This document shows, piece by piece, positions 47,326-57,764 of a stretch of 64,000 nucleotides of DNA. How positions within the stretch are numbered: the first letter of the stretch is position 1; every line of letters starts with the position of its first letter. Origin of the DNA: Scedosporium boydii. Taxonomy: Eukaryota; Ascomycota; Sordariomycetes; Microascales; Microascaceae. The stretch lies in contig NJFT01000045.1 in NCBI GenBank assembly GCA_002221725.1, forward strand, positions 1-64,000, given 5' to 3'. Position numbers and translations under genes: made by a program. The notes below the pieces were generated by a model. That model searched no databases. It was not told where the DNA came from and saw only the letters and a list, made by a program, of their open reading frames with translations.

Positions 47326-47699
47326 ATTATATTGATCAATTGTAGCTGCATTTCGATGTGTTCAGGTCCGATCAATGATCTACTTGCATCCCCATCTTAC
47401 AGTAGACTCCCATATTATTATCTATGCACGAGGTGAAAATAAGCATGTAAAGGATTAATTCATTCCATGAGATACCTTGAATATCTCAAATTCTTCAGCT
47501 TAATTTTTTTTCCTTCTCGAAATATTAATTCTCGCAATCTCTCAAGTTCTATCCGAGTTTATAAGTCGGGGCCGGGACGTTTCGTTCAAGTCCCAAAGTC
47601 CTGCGGTTGACGCTATCGCCAGAATTTAAACCCCTGCAAATTAAATTTCCAGGTCCGATATCGTCATCCACACTTCAACCTCACATCCCCATCCACATA
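47326..47699. other. Intergenic region between the two FPGS genes
   Basis: 374 nt, AT-rich at 47400-47540, carrying the 3' flank of paralogue 1 and the promoter of paralogue 2. Confidence 0.5.
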
Positions 47700-49525
47700 A
47701 TGAGCAAACCAGCCCGCCTCGGGGCGGCGCTCAATCGCTCAATCCACACAAGAGTCGAGCCTTCATACAGCGTAGGGATTAGCCGCCAGCAAAGTTCCGC
47801 CTCACGAAACAATTCACTCGCTAACTCTCACGGCAGGATGCCATCAACCTCCTCAACTCGACACAGGCGGGATTCCGCGTCCTCGAGAACAGGAAACGCT
47901 CCGGCCATGTCCCAGGCGAAGAATCCATCACCCAAATGAAAGAATGGCTCCGTCTCCTCGGTTACACGGTATGTCATCACCTTTTCCCTCTCGCTCACAT
48001 CCTCCATCTCACACACTCACTCCTCAGCCACACGACCTCAACCGCCTCAACGTCGTCCACATCACTGGCACAAAAGGCAAAGGCTCAACCTCCTCCTTCA
48101 CATCCTCCATCCTCAACCAATACCGCCTCTCCCCGGCCCACCCCCTCAGCCCCGCCAAAATCGGCCTCTATACCTCGCCCCATCTCACCTCCGTCCGCGA
48201 ACGCATCCGCCTCAACGACGTGCCCATCTCCGAGCCGGCCTTCGCTGCGGCTTTTTTCCACGTCTGGAAGGCCCTGGGGTTGGATTCTGCAGAGCCGCCG
48301 GTTGATCGACCTACGTATTTCAGACTGTTGACGCTGCTTTCTTTTCATGTGTTTATGAGTGAGGGGGTTGATGCCGCTGTGTATGAGGTTGGGGTGGGAG
48401 GCGAGTATGATGCTACTAATGTCTTTGAGAAGGTTGTTGCTGCGGGTATTGTTTCGTTGGGGATTGATCATGTGGGTGTTTTGGGCGGTACGTTGGGGGA
48501 GATTGCGTGGCATAAGGCGGGGATCATAAAGAGTGGGTGTCCAGCGTTTACCGTGCCTCAGGAGGACGCGGCGATGAAGGTGCTGAAGGAGAGGGCGGGG
48601 GAGAAAGGCGTCGACTTGGTCGAGGTCGGTGTCCATCCGGGGCTGAGAGACGTGAAACTACGGCCGGACGAAGAGTTTCAGAGGAAGAATTCGTCGTTAG
48701 CGATACGGTTGGCCGCGACTGTGATGGAGAAGTTCGGGACGAAGGTGGATGTGAGTGGGGAGACGCTTCCGAGGGAGGTTGTCGATGGGATTGAGAAGTG
48801 TAGCTGGAGGGGGAGGTGCGAGACGATCGTGGGCGATAAGCAGACGTGGTATCTCGATGGCGCACATAACGAGCAGAGTCTCGACGTGGCATGCCGATGG
48901 TTTGGAAGGGTCTCGAAGGAGAGGTATTTAAGTCTTGATTTCTTTTCCTCACTTCTCTCTGTTCTGGAAAGTACTAATGGGAGGTTTACCCCCAGGGACA
49001 CGCCATCCGTTCTGATATTCAATCAGCAATCCGACAGAGACGCAGTCAAGATGCTCAACGTCACTCACAGCCACCTCTCCAAATCCAACACGCCCATCAA
49101 GTACGCCATATTCTGTACAAACATCACCTACAAGAACAGCTCTACCAAACCAGGTATGCCCCCTCTCACATTTTCTCCCCCCTTCTTTTCAACTTCCCAA
49201 TTTCTTCTCCCCCAAACCAAAAGTGCACTTACCATTCTGACGCGGCGCGAAAGACCTCATCAACACAAACGTCGACCCAGACGTCGTCAAGAAGCTAACC
49301 CTTCAAAACACCCTCGCCGACGTCTGGCGGACGCTCGATCCCCGGACAGAAGTCGTCGTCGCGCCGTCGATAGAAGAGGCTATCGCGTATGTTAGGGAGA
49401 AAGACGAGGACCTCCAGGTCTTCATTACGGGAAGTTTGCATCTTGTCGGTGGTGCGCTATCTGTTTTGGAAGGAGAGGATTCGGGGCTCAAGGGGCCCAA
49501 ATGTTCGAAGGATGTTTCGTCGTAG
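47700..49525 (+). CDS. Folylpolyglutamate synthase, intron-containing paralogue 2
   Basis: Five exons: 47700-47771, 47837-47968, 48028-48923, 48996-49153 and 49254-49525; introns of 65, 59, 72 and 100 nt; 509 aa. Exon junctions rebuild family motifs: SYSDAINLLNSTQ at junction 1, LLGYTPHDLNRLN at junction 2, RDTPSVLIFNQQS at junction 3 and KPDLINTNVDPD at junction 4. The P-loop is ITGTKGKGS (about residues 80-88); YTSPHLTSVRERI, VGGEYDATNV, WHKAGI, WYLDGAHNEQS and FITGSLHLVGG follow in order. The short N-terminus with several basic and no acidic residues before Glu19 could also be a targeting sequence, so its compartment is uncertain. Intron 3 is a multiple of three without stop codons. Same reaction as paralogue 1. 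Confidence 0.93.
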
Positions 49526-49686
49526 ATCTATGGCCCGCATGTAACTCTTTTTTTCCCCGAGGAACCCATCCATGCGAGTCCGTATTGCTTTATGCCTTAA
49601 TACCACCCAAATGTCATCTCTAGAATGTGCTCTCTGCAGTGAAAACAAAGGGGGTGCCAGCTAAGCGTCTGCCCATCGTTTCAACC

Positions 49687-51308
49687 CTACCGTCGCAGAT
49701 TCCTACAATACCAACACGCATCCACGTCCAACTTCCGAATATAATTCTTCCTCGGCGGCCACTGATCCTCGTCCTCCTCCCAATACCTCAAAGTCTGATA
49801 CGTCCTCACCGTCCCAAACGGCGGCGCATCCGATAACCCGCTCATGTCCCTCGACATCTCTCCCGTCTCGTCATCCAGCTGACCAGGCAGGATGAACCGA
49901 TGTCTCTGGCGCCCGCATTTCCGACAAATACCATCTCTAATCTCCGGCACGCGAAGAGTAATTTTCCGCGCGAGGTCCGGTCCAGCCATCTTCGTAATCG
50001 TCCTCAAATCGACGTCAAAGCTAGCCACGAGGTCCGGCTCAGAGACGTACACAGTCTGAAGGGCGGGGAGTCGAGATAGGGCTTCCCAGACGCACTTGTT
50101 GAGCGCGCGGAGGAGGGTCGTTCCAGGGATGGGGTCCCAGTCCGCGCCGAGGGCGTGCTCGGGACCTTTGGTCTCGGAGGTGAAGTGGACGGAGTGGAGG
50201 GAGGAGAGCCAGGGGTGGGGGTTTAGGGCTAGGAAGGCGTGGGCAGTTTCGATTTCTTCGGTTTGGAAGATGAAGGGGATGTCTCCGAAGATGCTGGGCA
50301 TGGCTTCTAGGTACCTGTCATTCGAGGGATTAGTCGAGGACTTGCAAAAACTCACAGTTTACTGAAGCATAACGACAAGAGAGAAAAAAAGAAAAAAATA
50401 GAATTGCAAGGAGGAGCGTACATCTTCTTGCAAGTCAACAGGACAGGAACAAAGGGCGTCCACATCGGCCTCACCTCGTCCCGCCCCCGTCCCTCCCGAT
50501 ACTTGACCTCCCTAACCGCCTTACTCTTATCCAAATGCTCAACATAGCACTCAAAATGGCTCCTCGCCCTCCTCGCCCCTAGCTCCCTAAACTTAACAGG
50601 CAACCCCCAAGCCACCCCCGGCTCCTGCCCCCACCGCCTCTCGATCTTAATCGGCTCCAACTTCCCTGCTGCCTCGTACTCGTCCCAGAGCGCATCCAGC
50701 TCCGCGTTCAGCGCCTCGTCGCAAAACACCTCGTCGATGGGCTGCAGGCACGGATAGCTCAGCGGGTCGAACACGGGTTTGGGGTTGGAGCGGTCGGGGC
50801 GGGAACGCATGTCGATGTGGATCCCGTGCTGGTAGCCACATGTGCTCCATACGAAGGCGTAGATGATGCGCCGGACCTCGGGAGGTAGTAGGCTGAAGAA
50901 GAGGCTTTGGCGTTGGGGAGTGGCGGTGGAAGCGATTGAGGCGCGGTTGGGGTAGAGGTGTGGGGCCTCGTCGTACATGGAGACGTGGGCCCCGGGCTCC
51001 CGTCTGGGATCGGTGGTGGGTTGGGCGTTCACCATGGCGGGCTCGTCTCGGGGAGGGCTGTCGTCGGGGGTAGGTCCGGTGAGGGAGGGTTTTCTGGTCC
51101 TCCGGATGGCACCCAACAACATACGAAACAGCGGGAATCGACGGCCCGAGCCATTTTTATATTCGGCCTCTGATCTCGTGCCCCTGAGTCTCCAGAAGGC
51201 GGAATTACGCCTCGGTCTATGGATGGCACGGTCGTCGGAAGAGGCGGTGGGCCCATCCAGACCGGGACCGTGGACGCTAACAGCGCCCGGTCCCAACCCA
51301 GGCGCCAT
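49687..51308 (-). CDS. DUF7730-type (F-box-like) protein
   Basis: Two exons, 51308-50422 and 50314-49687; 107-nt intron; 504 aa. Residues 1-130 are low complexity (Gly, Pro, Arg, Ser). The domain begins with LFFSLLPPEVRRIIYAFVW (about 136-155), resembling the opening F-box-like helix of fungal DUF7730 proteins, and the intron splits the conserved LLTCKKMYLEAMPSIF segment, which confirms the splice. Near the C-terminus there is a cysteine pair pattern (CRKCGRQRHRF and CWYCRNL) that might bind zinc. Members are common lineage-expanded fungal proteins without known biochemical function; an adaptor role in ubiquitin ligases is only a guess from the F-box-like start. It ends 161 nt from the end of FPGS paralogue 2, tail to tail. 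Confidence 0.82.
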
Positions 51309-51887
51309 AGCGAAGAGATGAAGAAAAAAAGCCGCGTAAGGCTATGCTAGTTGGGGATTACAAAGATGAAGGAAGCAAGTGTTCCTAGCTCATGCTAGGC
51401 TTGACGGTTCATGGTCTCATTCTTGAGGACGTTCTTGCGTCTGTTTCGCACAACGGTTCTACAAGGGTACAACTACTGGTTATACCGGGTTATACCCATG
51501 TCCTCGATGCGTGGGACTCGGTGAGTGTGATTGGTTGGATGCCCAATGCGGTGCAGAGGTTGAGCACCATTGTGAGTTTGTTGGAAGTGTTGACCGAGGT
51601 GAGAATGGGGCCATTTGGCTGGACCGGAAGGATGGCTTGCAACTGTGGTGTTGGTAGGTGGCGGGGTGGCGGGGGCCGGGGTGCGCGAGGAGAGAATTTA
51701 GTGGCCTTGGTATTGTCTTCAGTGGTTTGGTGCCTGTGTGACATCGATTGATCGGGAAACCTCGGTGCTTCGTCAGCGATTAATCCCGCGGCCCACAGAG
51801 CTAAACTGTCTAGGCTCTACTTCGTACTCAGAGCGCAGGTTCCTACCTGTATAGCGGTCGGTAACCTTCTGGAAATGCAACAAATCG
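51309..51887. other. Intergenic region upstream of DUF7730 gene
   Basis: About 580 nt with the DUF7730 promoter and one TACTTCGTA copy at 51818-51826, 62 nt before the tRNA gene. Confidence 0.5.
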
Positions 51888-51988
51888 GGTAAGATGGCCG
51901 AGCGGTCCAAGGCGCCAGGTTCAGGCACACCTGAATGGATATTCCTGGTCTCAGAAATGGGGCGTGGGTTCGAATCCCACTCTTATCA
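51888..51988 (+). tRNA. tRNA-Leu(CAG) with intron
   Basis: 101 nt. The acceptor stem GGTAAGA pairs with TCTTATC (one G-T pair), followed by discriminator A at 51988. The D-arm begins TGGCCGAGCGG, the class II variable arm is present, and the T-arm is GTGGG-TTCGAAT-CCCAC. The anticodon stem CCAGG pairs with CCTGG; the loop reads TTCAGG, giving anticodon CAG, and an intron of about 17-18 nt (CACACCTGAATGGATAT) follows position 37, the standard tRNA intron site. It lies between a DUF7730 gene and a dehydrogenase gene. Confidence 0.93.
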
Positions 51989-51997
51989 CGAATTCTC

Positions 51998-52002
51998 TTT
52001 TT
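51998..52002 (+). terminator. Pol III terminator of tRNA-Leu
   Basis: Run of five T nine nucleotides past the tRNA 3' end. Confidence 0.7.
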
Positions 52003-52193
52003 GTCGTCAGCGCAAGTTTGTTTGAGTTTAATTCTTCGTACCTTTTTCACTGTCCGCCATCCTTTCTTTGTCTCTGTCTTTCTTGTCATTATTATGCTTG
52101 CTTTTTCTTTTCTCTGTCTGTCTGCGCCTTTTGTCGCATCATTGATCCATTTGGGCAAATCTTCAACATTGAAATCCCCTTTACTGTTGAAAC

Positions 52194-53360
52194 CTACACA
52201 ATCCGCGTCTGCAGCTCCTCCCCAGCAACCCACCTCTTAATATTCTCCACCTGCTGCTCATACCATGATGCCATCGTCTCCCTCGTCACATACCCCATAT
52301 GCGGCGTCAAAACCACCCGACTCCTCCCCTGCACCCCCCACTCCGTAGTCCTCCACTCGCTATCCGCCGGCAACGGCTCCAAATCAAACACATCCACCGC
52401 CGCACCCGCAATCCTCCCCTCCTTCAGCACATCCAGCAGATCCGTCTCTTTAACCAACGGCCCCCTCGATGTATTGACCAAGAAAGCGGTAGGTTTCATC
52501 TTGCGTAGGTCTTCGCCGGATACGATCCCCCGTGAACGGTCCGATAGCACGAGGTGCACGCTGAGCACGTCGGCCTCGCGGAAGAGCTCCTCCTTGGAGG
52601 ACGTGACTCTCACGGTCTTCTCGCCGGGGAAATACGGCGAGTCGACGGGTAAGCCCACGGAGCGCACGCGATCGTCGGCGCTCTCCTGCGTGAGGTTCTC
52701 GCTCCAGGCGATGACGCGCATGCCGAACACCGTCGCCATGATACGCGCAACGTTCAATCCCAACCGCCCGAGACCCAGCGTCGCAAACGTCTTGGAGGGC
52801 AAGGAAGTGGCTAGGGACGTCTGCCATCCGCCGGCATGGATAGAATTGTGGGAATCGGGTATGTCGCGCGCGAGGGCGAGGATGAGGGCCACGCAGTGCT
52901 GGGTGGTCGAGTCGGGCGTGGGGTTCGTGGCCGTTTGGGTGCGGTTCTTCTCGAAGGTGCCCGCGACGGGGATATCGCGGGCAGCGAAGGTCGGGAGGGA
53001 GAGGGAGGCGTTGCGGAGGCTTGTTGTGAGGAGGAGCTTGAGGTTGGGGAGGCGGTTGATGAGGGCTTCAGGGAAGGGGGTGCGTTCTCTCATGGTGCCT
53101 TAGAATGGTGTAAGCGACGAACAATTCCTCGTAAATTATTTTCAGTAAAAGTCTGGGTGTAACTCACAGATAATCTCAAAGTCCTGGAGCCTTTGGACGA
53201 GAGCATCGCGGTCGGCATCGCGAGTGTCTGAGTGGTTGTACGGCGGGAGGGTATCCTCGAATATGGTCACTTTGAAGGATGCGGGGTCCAGAGTCGCGAA
53301 GAAGCTCCTGGAGAAGCCCTGGTAGTCGTCGAGGACTGCGACGTTGAGAGGCGAGGCCAT
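52194..53360 (-). CDS. D-isomer-specific 2-hydroxyacid dehydrogenase
   Basis: Two exons, 53360-53168 and 53098-52194; 69-nt intron (donor GTGAGT, acceptor CTAAG); 365 aa. The junction rebuilds IICTMRERTPFP, a conserved piece of the substrate domain. The NAD(P)-binding Rossmann motif is LGLGRLGLNVARI; catalytic residues are seen as Arg in VNTSRGPLV, Glu in DVFDLEPLP and His in LTPHMGYV. This group reduces 2-keto acids or oxidises D-2-hydroxyacids; the exact substrate (for example glyoxylate, hydroxypyruvate or D-lactate) cannot be deduced. The ATG at 53360 (MASPLNVAVLDDYQG) was chosen because upstream in-frame codons start only from TTG. Confidence 0.93.
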
Positions 53361-53815
53361 CTTGCAATACTTTGACCAATTTCTTCTGTAGGTGGTCAAT
53401 CCCGTTCTGTTCCTTTTCCTATTCGGGTCTCAAGAAGCGCAACGACTGAGGATTTATAGTTGGCAGATCAAAGACTCCGTGCTTAAGTGCCGAAGATGGA
53501 GACGCGATATCGGGAGCCCCTCATCGCAGTTAGTCCCAAAGTTGAGTCAACTGAGACGTTGAACATGAATTTTGAATCTGCAAATTGATTGATTGATAAT
53601 TGCATCCAATTGTTTGTTGTATTGATCAGCAAAACTGGGTGACGCAATCCAAGACCAAATCAGCACCTTCACGAGCGACGCGGGTTGAGCTTCGCTTCAA
53701 GCTACCACGCAGTTTTATCGCATTCTATGAACATTGTCGCATTCATGATTAATCCAGCACTAGCAAATATACAGTCGATCCTAGAATACTTGTACAGACA
53801 GCACATCCCCTCCGT
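53361..53815. other. Dehydrogenase promoter / SDR 3' flank
   Basis: About 455 nt, AT-rich around 53580-53630. No other feature. Confidence 0.5.
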
Positions 53816-54812
53816 CTAAAACTTGCTCGGCATCCTCATCCCTCCATCAAGCCGAATCACCGTCCCATTCAACATAACATTCTCAATCCCATGCTTCACC
53901 AACGCCGCAAACTCCGGCGCCTGCCCCTGCCTAGCCGGATACTCCGTAGCCCTCAGCAGCTGATTCCTCACCTTCTCGCTCATGTTGGCCTCCATGGGCG
54001 ACGAGAAGATGCCGGGAGCGATGGTGACGACGCGGATGCCGTAGCGCGAGAGGTCCCGCGTCATCGGCAGCGTCATGCCCGCGATGGCTCCCTTGCTGGC
54101 TCCGTAGGCGACTTGGCCCCTCTGCGCTTCGAAGGCCGCTACGGAGGCTACGAGGACGACGACGCCGCGCTCGTTGTCCGGGCCGAGGGGGGTGGTCTTG
54201 GCGAGGTGTTGGAGGAATTGGCGGACGGTGTCGATTGTGCCACGGACGTTGACGGCCATGACCAGGTCGAAGTGGTCGAGGCTGAAGGGAGCGCCGTGGC
54301 GGTCGAGGATCTGGAAAAAAGAGGGAGAATGAGTCAGTAGATATTTCTTTTTATCGTATTATAGAAACGTAAGATGAAGGCAAAAAGGAGGAAATGTATC
54401 ATACCAACGAGGGGTTGCCAATGCCAGCAGCGGGAATGATACCACCGAGAGGCTTTCCGGTCTTCTCAATCCACGCCATGGTGCCGGCGACGGCCTTGGA
54501 AATGCTGTCGGTGTCGGTGACGTCGGTTTGGAAGAAGCGCGCGAAGGAGCTGAATTCGGAAGCGGTGGTGTTTCCGAGGGTTTCGTTGAGGTCGAGGATG
54601 GCGACGTTGCCGCCATTCTGGCCGATCATCTCGACGGTGGCCCTGCCGAGGCCGGAGGCGCTGTTTGAGGAGGGGACATGGTTAGTAGCTGAGTTATTCG
54701 TCTGGAGGGTTGGTTATTGTTTGGGCGATGGTGGTTGACGAGCTCTGGAGCTGGGTGAAGGAAGAGCGCCTTACCCTCCGGTGACGACGAATGTGCGACC
54801 TTCAATCTTCAT
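53816..54812 (-). CDS. Short-chain dehydrogenase, 3-hydroxyacyl-CoA dehydrogenase type 2-like
   Basis: Three exons: 54812-54775, 54660-54405 and 54310-53816; introns of 114 and 94 nt; 262 aa. Exon 1 plus 2 form the cofactor motif TGGASGLGRA (about residues 11-20) and the acidic LDLN that favours NAD. The NAG-equivalent appears as PAAGIGNPS. Catalytic Ser lies in VLVASVAAFE and Tyr/Lys in VAYGASKGAI (Tyr about 165); IAPGIFSSPM follows. The arrangement is closest to HSD17B10/3-hydroxyacyl-CoA dehydrogenase type 2 proteins, suggesting a role in fatty-acid or branched-chain amino acid oxidation, but SDR substrate calls from sequence are weak. There is no clear peroxisomal PTS1 (it ends PSKF). Confidence 0.92.
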
Positions 54813-56023
54813 CTTGGCTGGGAGGGAGAGCTATTGAAGCTGAGCTGCGAACTGCCAGAGATGAAGAATGCGGGGGATAGGGACGGGACGCTGAAGGTTT
54901 ATAAATGGACACAACTCGGTACAAATTGTATTATCGGTAACAGTAGTTCAGCGCGGAAGCAAATTAATTTTGATAGATTGACGAAGAGAAATATCAACTG
55001 CACTACCTCTCTCGGCCTGGCGATGTTGGACCTTTTGTCAATTCAAAAGAATCCCCGGCTACTTTGGCCTGCCGGCGTGGGGAAAGCTATTGTACACTAG
55101 CTCGGGCATCCAACTTGATGGAGATCTCATGTTGCATTTGGCAGACTTGAGCCTCGGCATGATCCAATTCGGTTCCAGTGGCTTGGTCTGCTCATTTCTG
55201 CACATTTGGTCCCGAACACCTTCTGTGGGGTAATACATAATACAGCAGCAGCCCTCCAAACCGAGCAAGTTGACTTGGACCGACAAAGCTTTACTTTAGT
55301 ACCCTGACGAAGAGGAAAAGAATAAAGTAGAAAAGGATATAATGCCACAATGATGCTATAGAGTAGATACTATAATTAAGGAAAAGGAGATTCATTCCGA
55401 ATAGTGAAAACCTCATCTCCACAGCAAATTTCTTCGAATGCACTGTCGTCAGAATCATGGGTATCGACGATGCCGCTTTGGATTGGGGGCGTCAAGGCTT
55501 CAACTACTTCGTCCTCCGTACTCTTTTCCTCCGGTGGAAGAAGTGGCCCATTTCCCCTTCCGTTGGATCCTGGACGGAGCGAAACAGCATCCATCCCATC
55601 CTGTAGCCAATAAAACACGCGCCTGATGACAAGCTACTCTCTCTCTCTTTCTAGTATTATAATATACTATTTTATTTTTTTATTTTTTTTTTTTTTTATC
55701 TGTTCCGTAAATAGATTCCTGTTCTACTGCTATGAATTATAGACATGCTTGTGCGAAGAGGGGAACCACAGCGTGTAAGTGGCGAGTCATCGCGATATGC
55801 AGTAGATTACAGTAAAAGTCTGTGAATGGGCAGGAACCCTATACTCCAACATCTCTCCTTTTGGCTCTTGGTCTTCATACTCTGCACAACTATTTATTTT
55901 CATCCCGAGAATTCTCATCGAAGACGTCAAGAACCACCGGCTCTTTGTGGCTGAGCACAAGAAAACAATGGGTCTGGTCTCCAAGTCCCTACTCTGGCAT
56001 GTCCTCCACTCGTATGTTTTCCT
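54813..56023. other. Intergenic region with a possible terminal exon
   Basis: 1.2 kb between the SDR start and the secreted-protein gene. On the minus strand, 55602-55376 is open, acidic and begins right after CTACAG (an acceptor-like site); it encodes about 75 residues ending NESPFP. I could not find an upstream exon, and a T-rich, AT-rich tract (55650-55705) interrupts the sequence, so it may be a gene relic. Nothing else was recognised. Confidence 0.35.
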
Positions 56024-56302
56024 TCATTTCCGACCATAGCATGCAGTCTTTCCAGCATGGTGACAACAGTCCATGAAACCTCCCGGCATCCAAAATTGGT
56101 CATTGGGCTCGTACGTCATGAACTCCTTCCATCGGTGGCTTTGGCTATGATAGTAGTCCCATCTGAGACCCTTGCCGCAGGTGTAAGTTGGACCGACGCC
56201 CCTTCGTTTGTTGCATTGGCCCTTTTTCGCGCACCAATAGTAGATGTTGGCTTCGCAGAGGCCGAGGAGGAGGAGGAAGACGGTGAGAATGTTGAGTCTC
56301 AT
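56024..56302 (-). CDS. Small secreted cysteine-rich protein (effector-like)
   Basis: Single exon, 92 aa. A clear signal peptide, MRLNILTVFLLLLGLCEA, covers residues 1-18. The mature about 74-residue protein has six cysteines (NIYYWCAKKGQC, TYTCGKG, FMDCC and TACYG), enough for three disulfides, and many aromatic and basic residues. No known domain was recognised. Small, secreted, six-cysteine proteins of this size are the usual profile of candidate effectors or antimicrobial/secreted defence proteins in fungi, but function is inference only. It lies at the left end of the accessory-looking region that contains two decayed genes and a NACHT gene. Confidence 0.75.
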   Translation of the reverse strand: MRLNILTVFLLLLGLCEANIYYWCAKKGQCNKRRGVGPTYTCGKGLRWDYYHSQSHRWKEFMTYEPNDQFWMPGGFMDCCHHAGKTACYGRK

Positions 56303-57764
56303 GTCTGCGGAGCTGGGGTGCAGGTTAGTATCTGAAGTCTGTGGTCTCGTGCTCGCATAGGTGAAGGCTCGGTGCTACCTTGGCTATCTTTCTTGTGTCC
56401 GGGAAGTTAGAGATGTCGTGAAAAGCTTAACAGTGAGTCCAAGGAGGTGGAATCGAACGGGGGAGGAGAGCACACGAGCACACTTACACGGCGACGAAAT
56501 ATTGTTCCCCTCGCGTTAAATATTTTCACGAAAAACCGGAGTCTATGGTGAAATAATAAGCCCGTCTTACTGGTCTTACTGGTGTCGTTACCAAGACCCC
56601 TGTCACGATCACCGCAGCTTAAAAATTCAGGTGGTCCAGGAAAACGACTTGGATCTGTGTTGATCAGTGATGTTAATAATACTATTTTTGAATCCCACTT
56701 CGAATTCACACAACGATGAAGTCTTACATGGTTCATCCCCTGCCCTCAACGCGTCCGGCTGTGTTATCATGCAGCATGCTGCCGACGGGGTTGAGGCGCC
56801 AACGTGCGTTGCGCACTCGTGTGCTGTAATAATCCGACTTAGGGCAAGACTCAAGAGATTCGGCTCCTAGGTCGATATTGATGTCGAATTTGAGGAGGCA
56901 CATGATCTATAACTTGCACATTGTAAGCATAGGATGATTATGATATTGAATACTGGAGAGGTCCTGGTGCCAGTCTAGGCGGACAGAAGCACAACCAGGA
57001 CCCAATCAGATATCCTATTATCGAATCTCAATCAACAGTCGTCCCTCACATCGGTCTCTGATATCGAAAGCACGCCTTGCTCGATAGGTTTGATGGCGCT
57101 GGGCTTCAAGCCCCAAACCCCAAACGAGTATTCATGTTCCGTTTGCCTGCGAGGATATGCTCCAAGGCTAGAACAAGACAACCACCGCTATTCGATCCTC
57201 GATCGAATCGCGGATCATACTGCCGTCATGGCTGCGCATCCCGACAGCGGTTATGGGATCGTCGGGGTTGCGCTTCAAATGCCTCACGCACGATATCCGC
57301 CTTAGCGAGATCATCGGCGGCGTTCCTACCTGTGTGCACAGGTAGTAATAGGAAAATGAGAGAAGAGCATAAGCAGGCAAATGCAGAGTCCAAGTGGGAT
57401 TTCTCCCAGCCTCACTCCTGCCTGTGAAACATCTCGCGAACAAGTCAATCAATTGAGTCTCTACGAGCCAAACCGCCATGCCCTCAAGAGTGCTAATATC
57501 CAACAGTAAGGCGACGATGGTTAAACGTGGTCAGTGACTCTTAACAGTTCGCCGAGTAATAGGGGAAACCCAGCTATCGAGAACCGTCAATCTCCTTGCT
57601 ACTGATTAGGGTGAAGTTTGCCTCACATACTAGATGGTCCCATCAACATCGCGTATGTAATGGTTACGTGGTTGGCTGTGAATGGTGTGAAAATGCTACG
57701 ATTGTGCTCCTCTCCACCGGCGGGCGCGGGTGAGGCGCTGGGATAACTAAATAGGTTTTGGATC
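56303..57764. other. Intergenic region
   Basis: About 1.5 kb. A 71-codon frame at 57090-57305 has a Cys-x2-Cys pair but no complete zinc finger, and was not accepted. The stretch contains the secreted-protein promoter and the 3' flank of the retropepsin/zinc-finger gene. Confidence 0.45.

Noticed and set aside
56440..56490. tRNA-like GTTCGATTCC on the minus strand
   Set aside because: The flanking T-arm stem bases do not pair and no D-arm or acceptor stem lies at the right distance.
57090..57305. Short plus-strand frame with a Cys-x2-Cys pair next to the zinc-finger gene
   Set aside because: The His pair is not at C2H2 spacing and no further exon could be joined; treated as chance.
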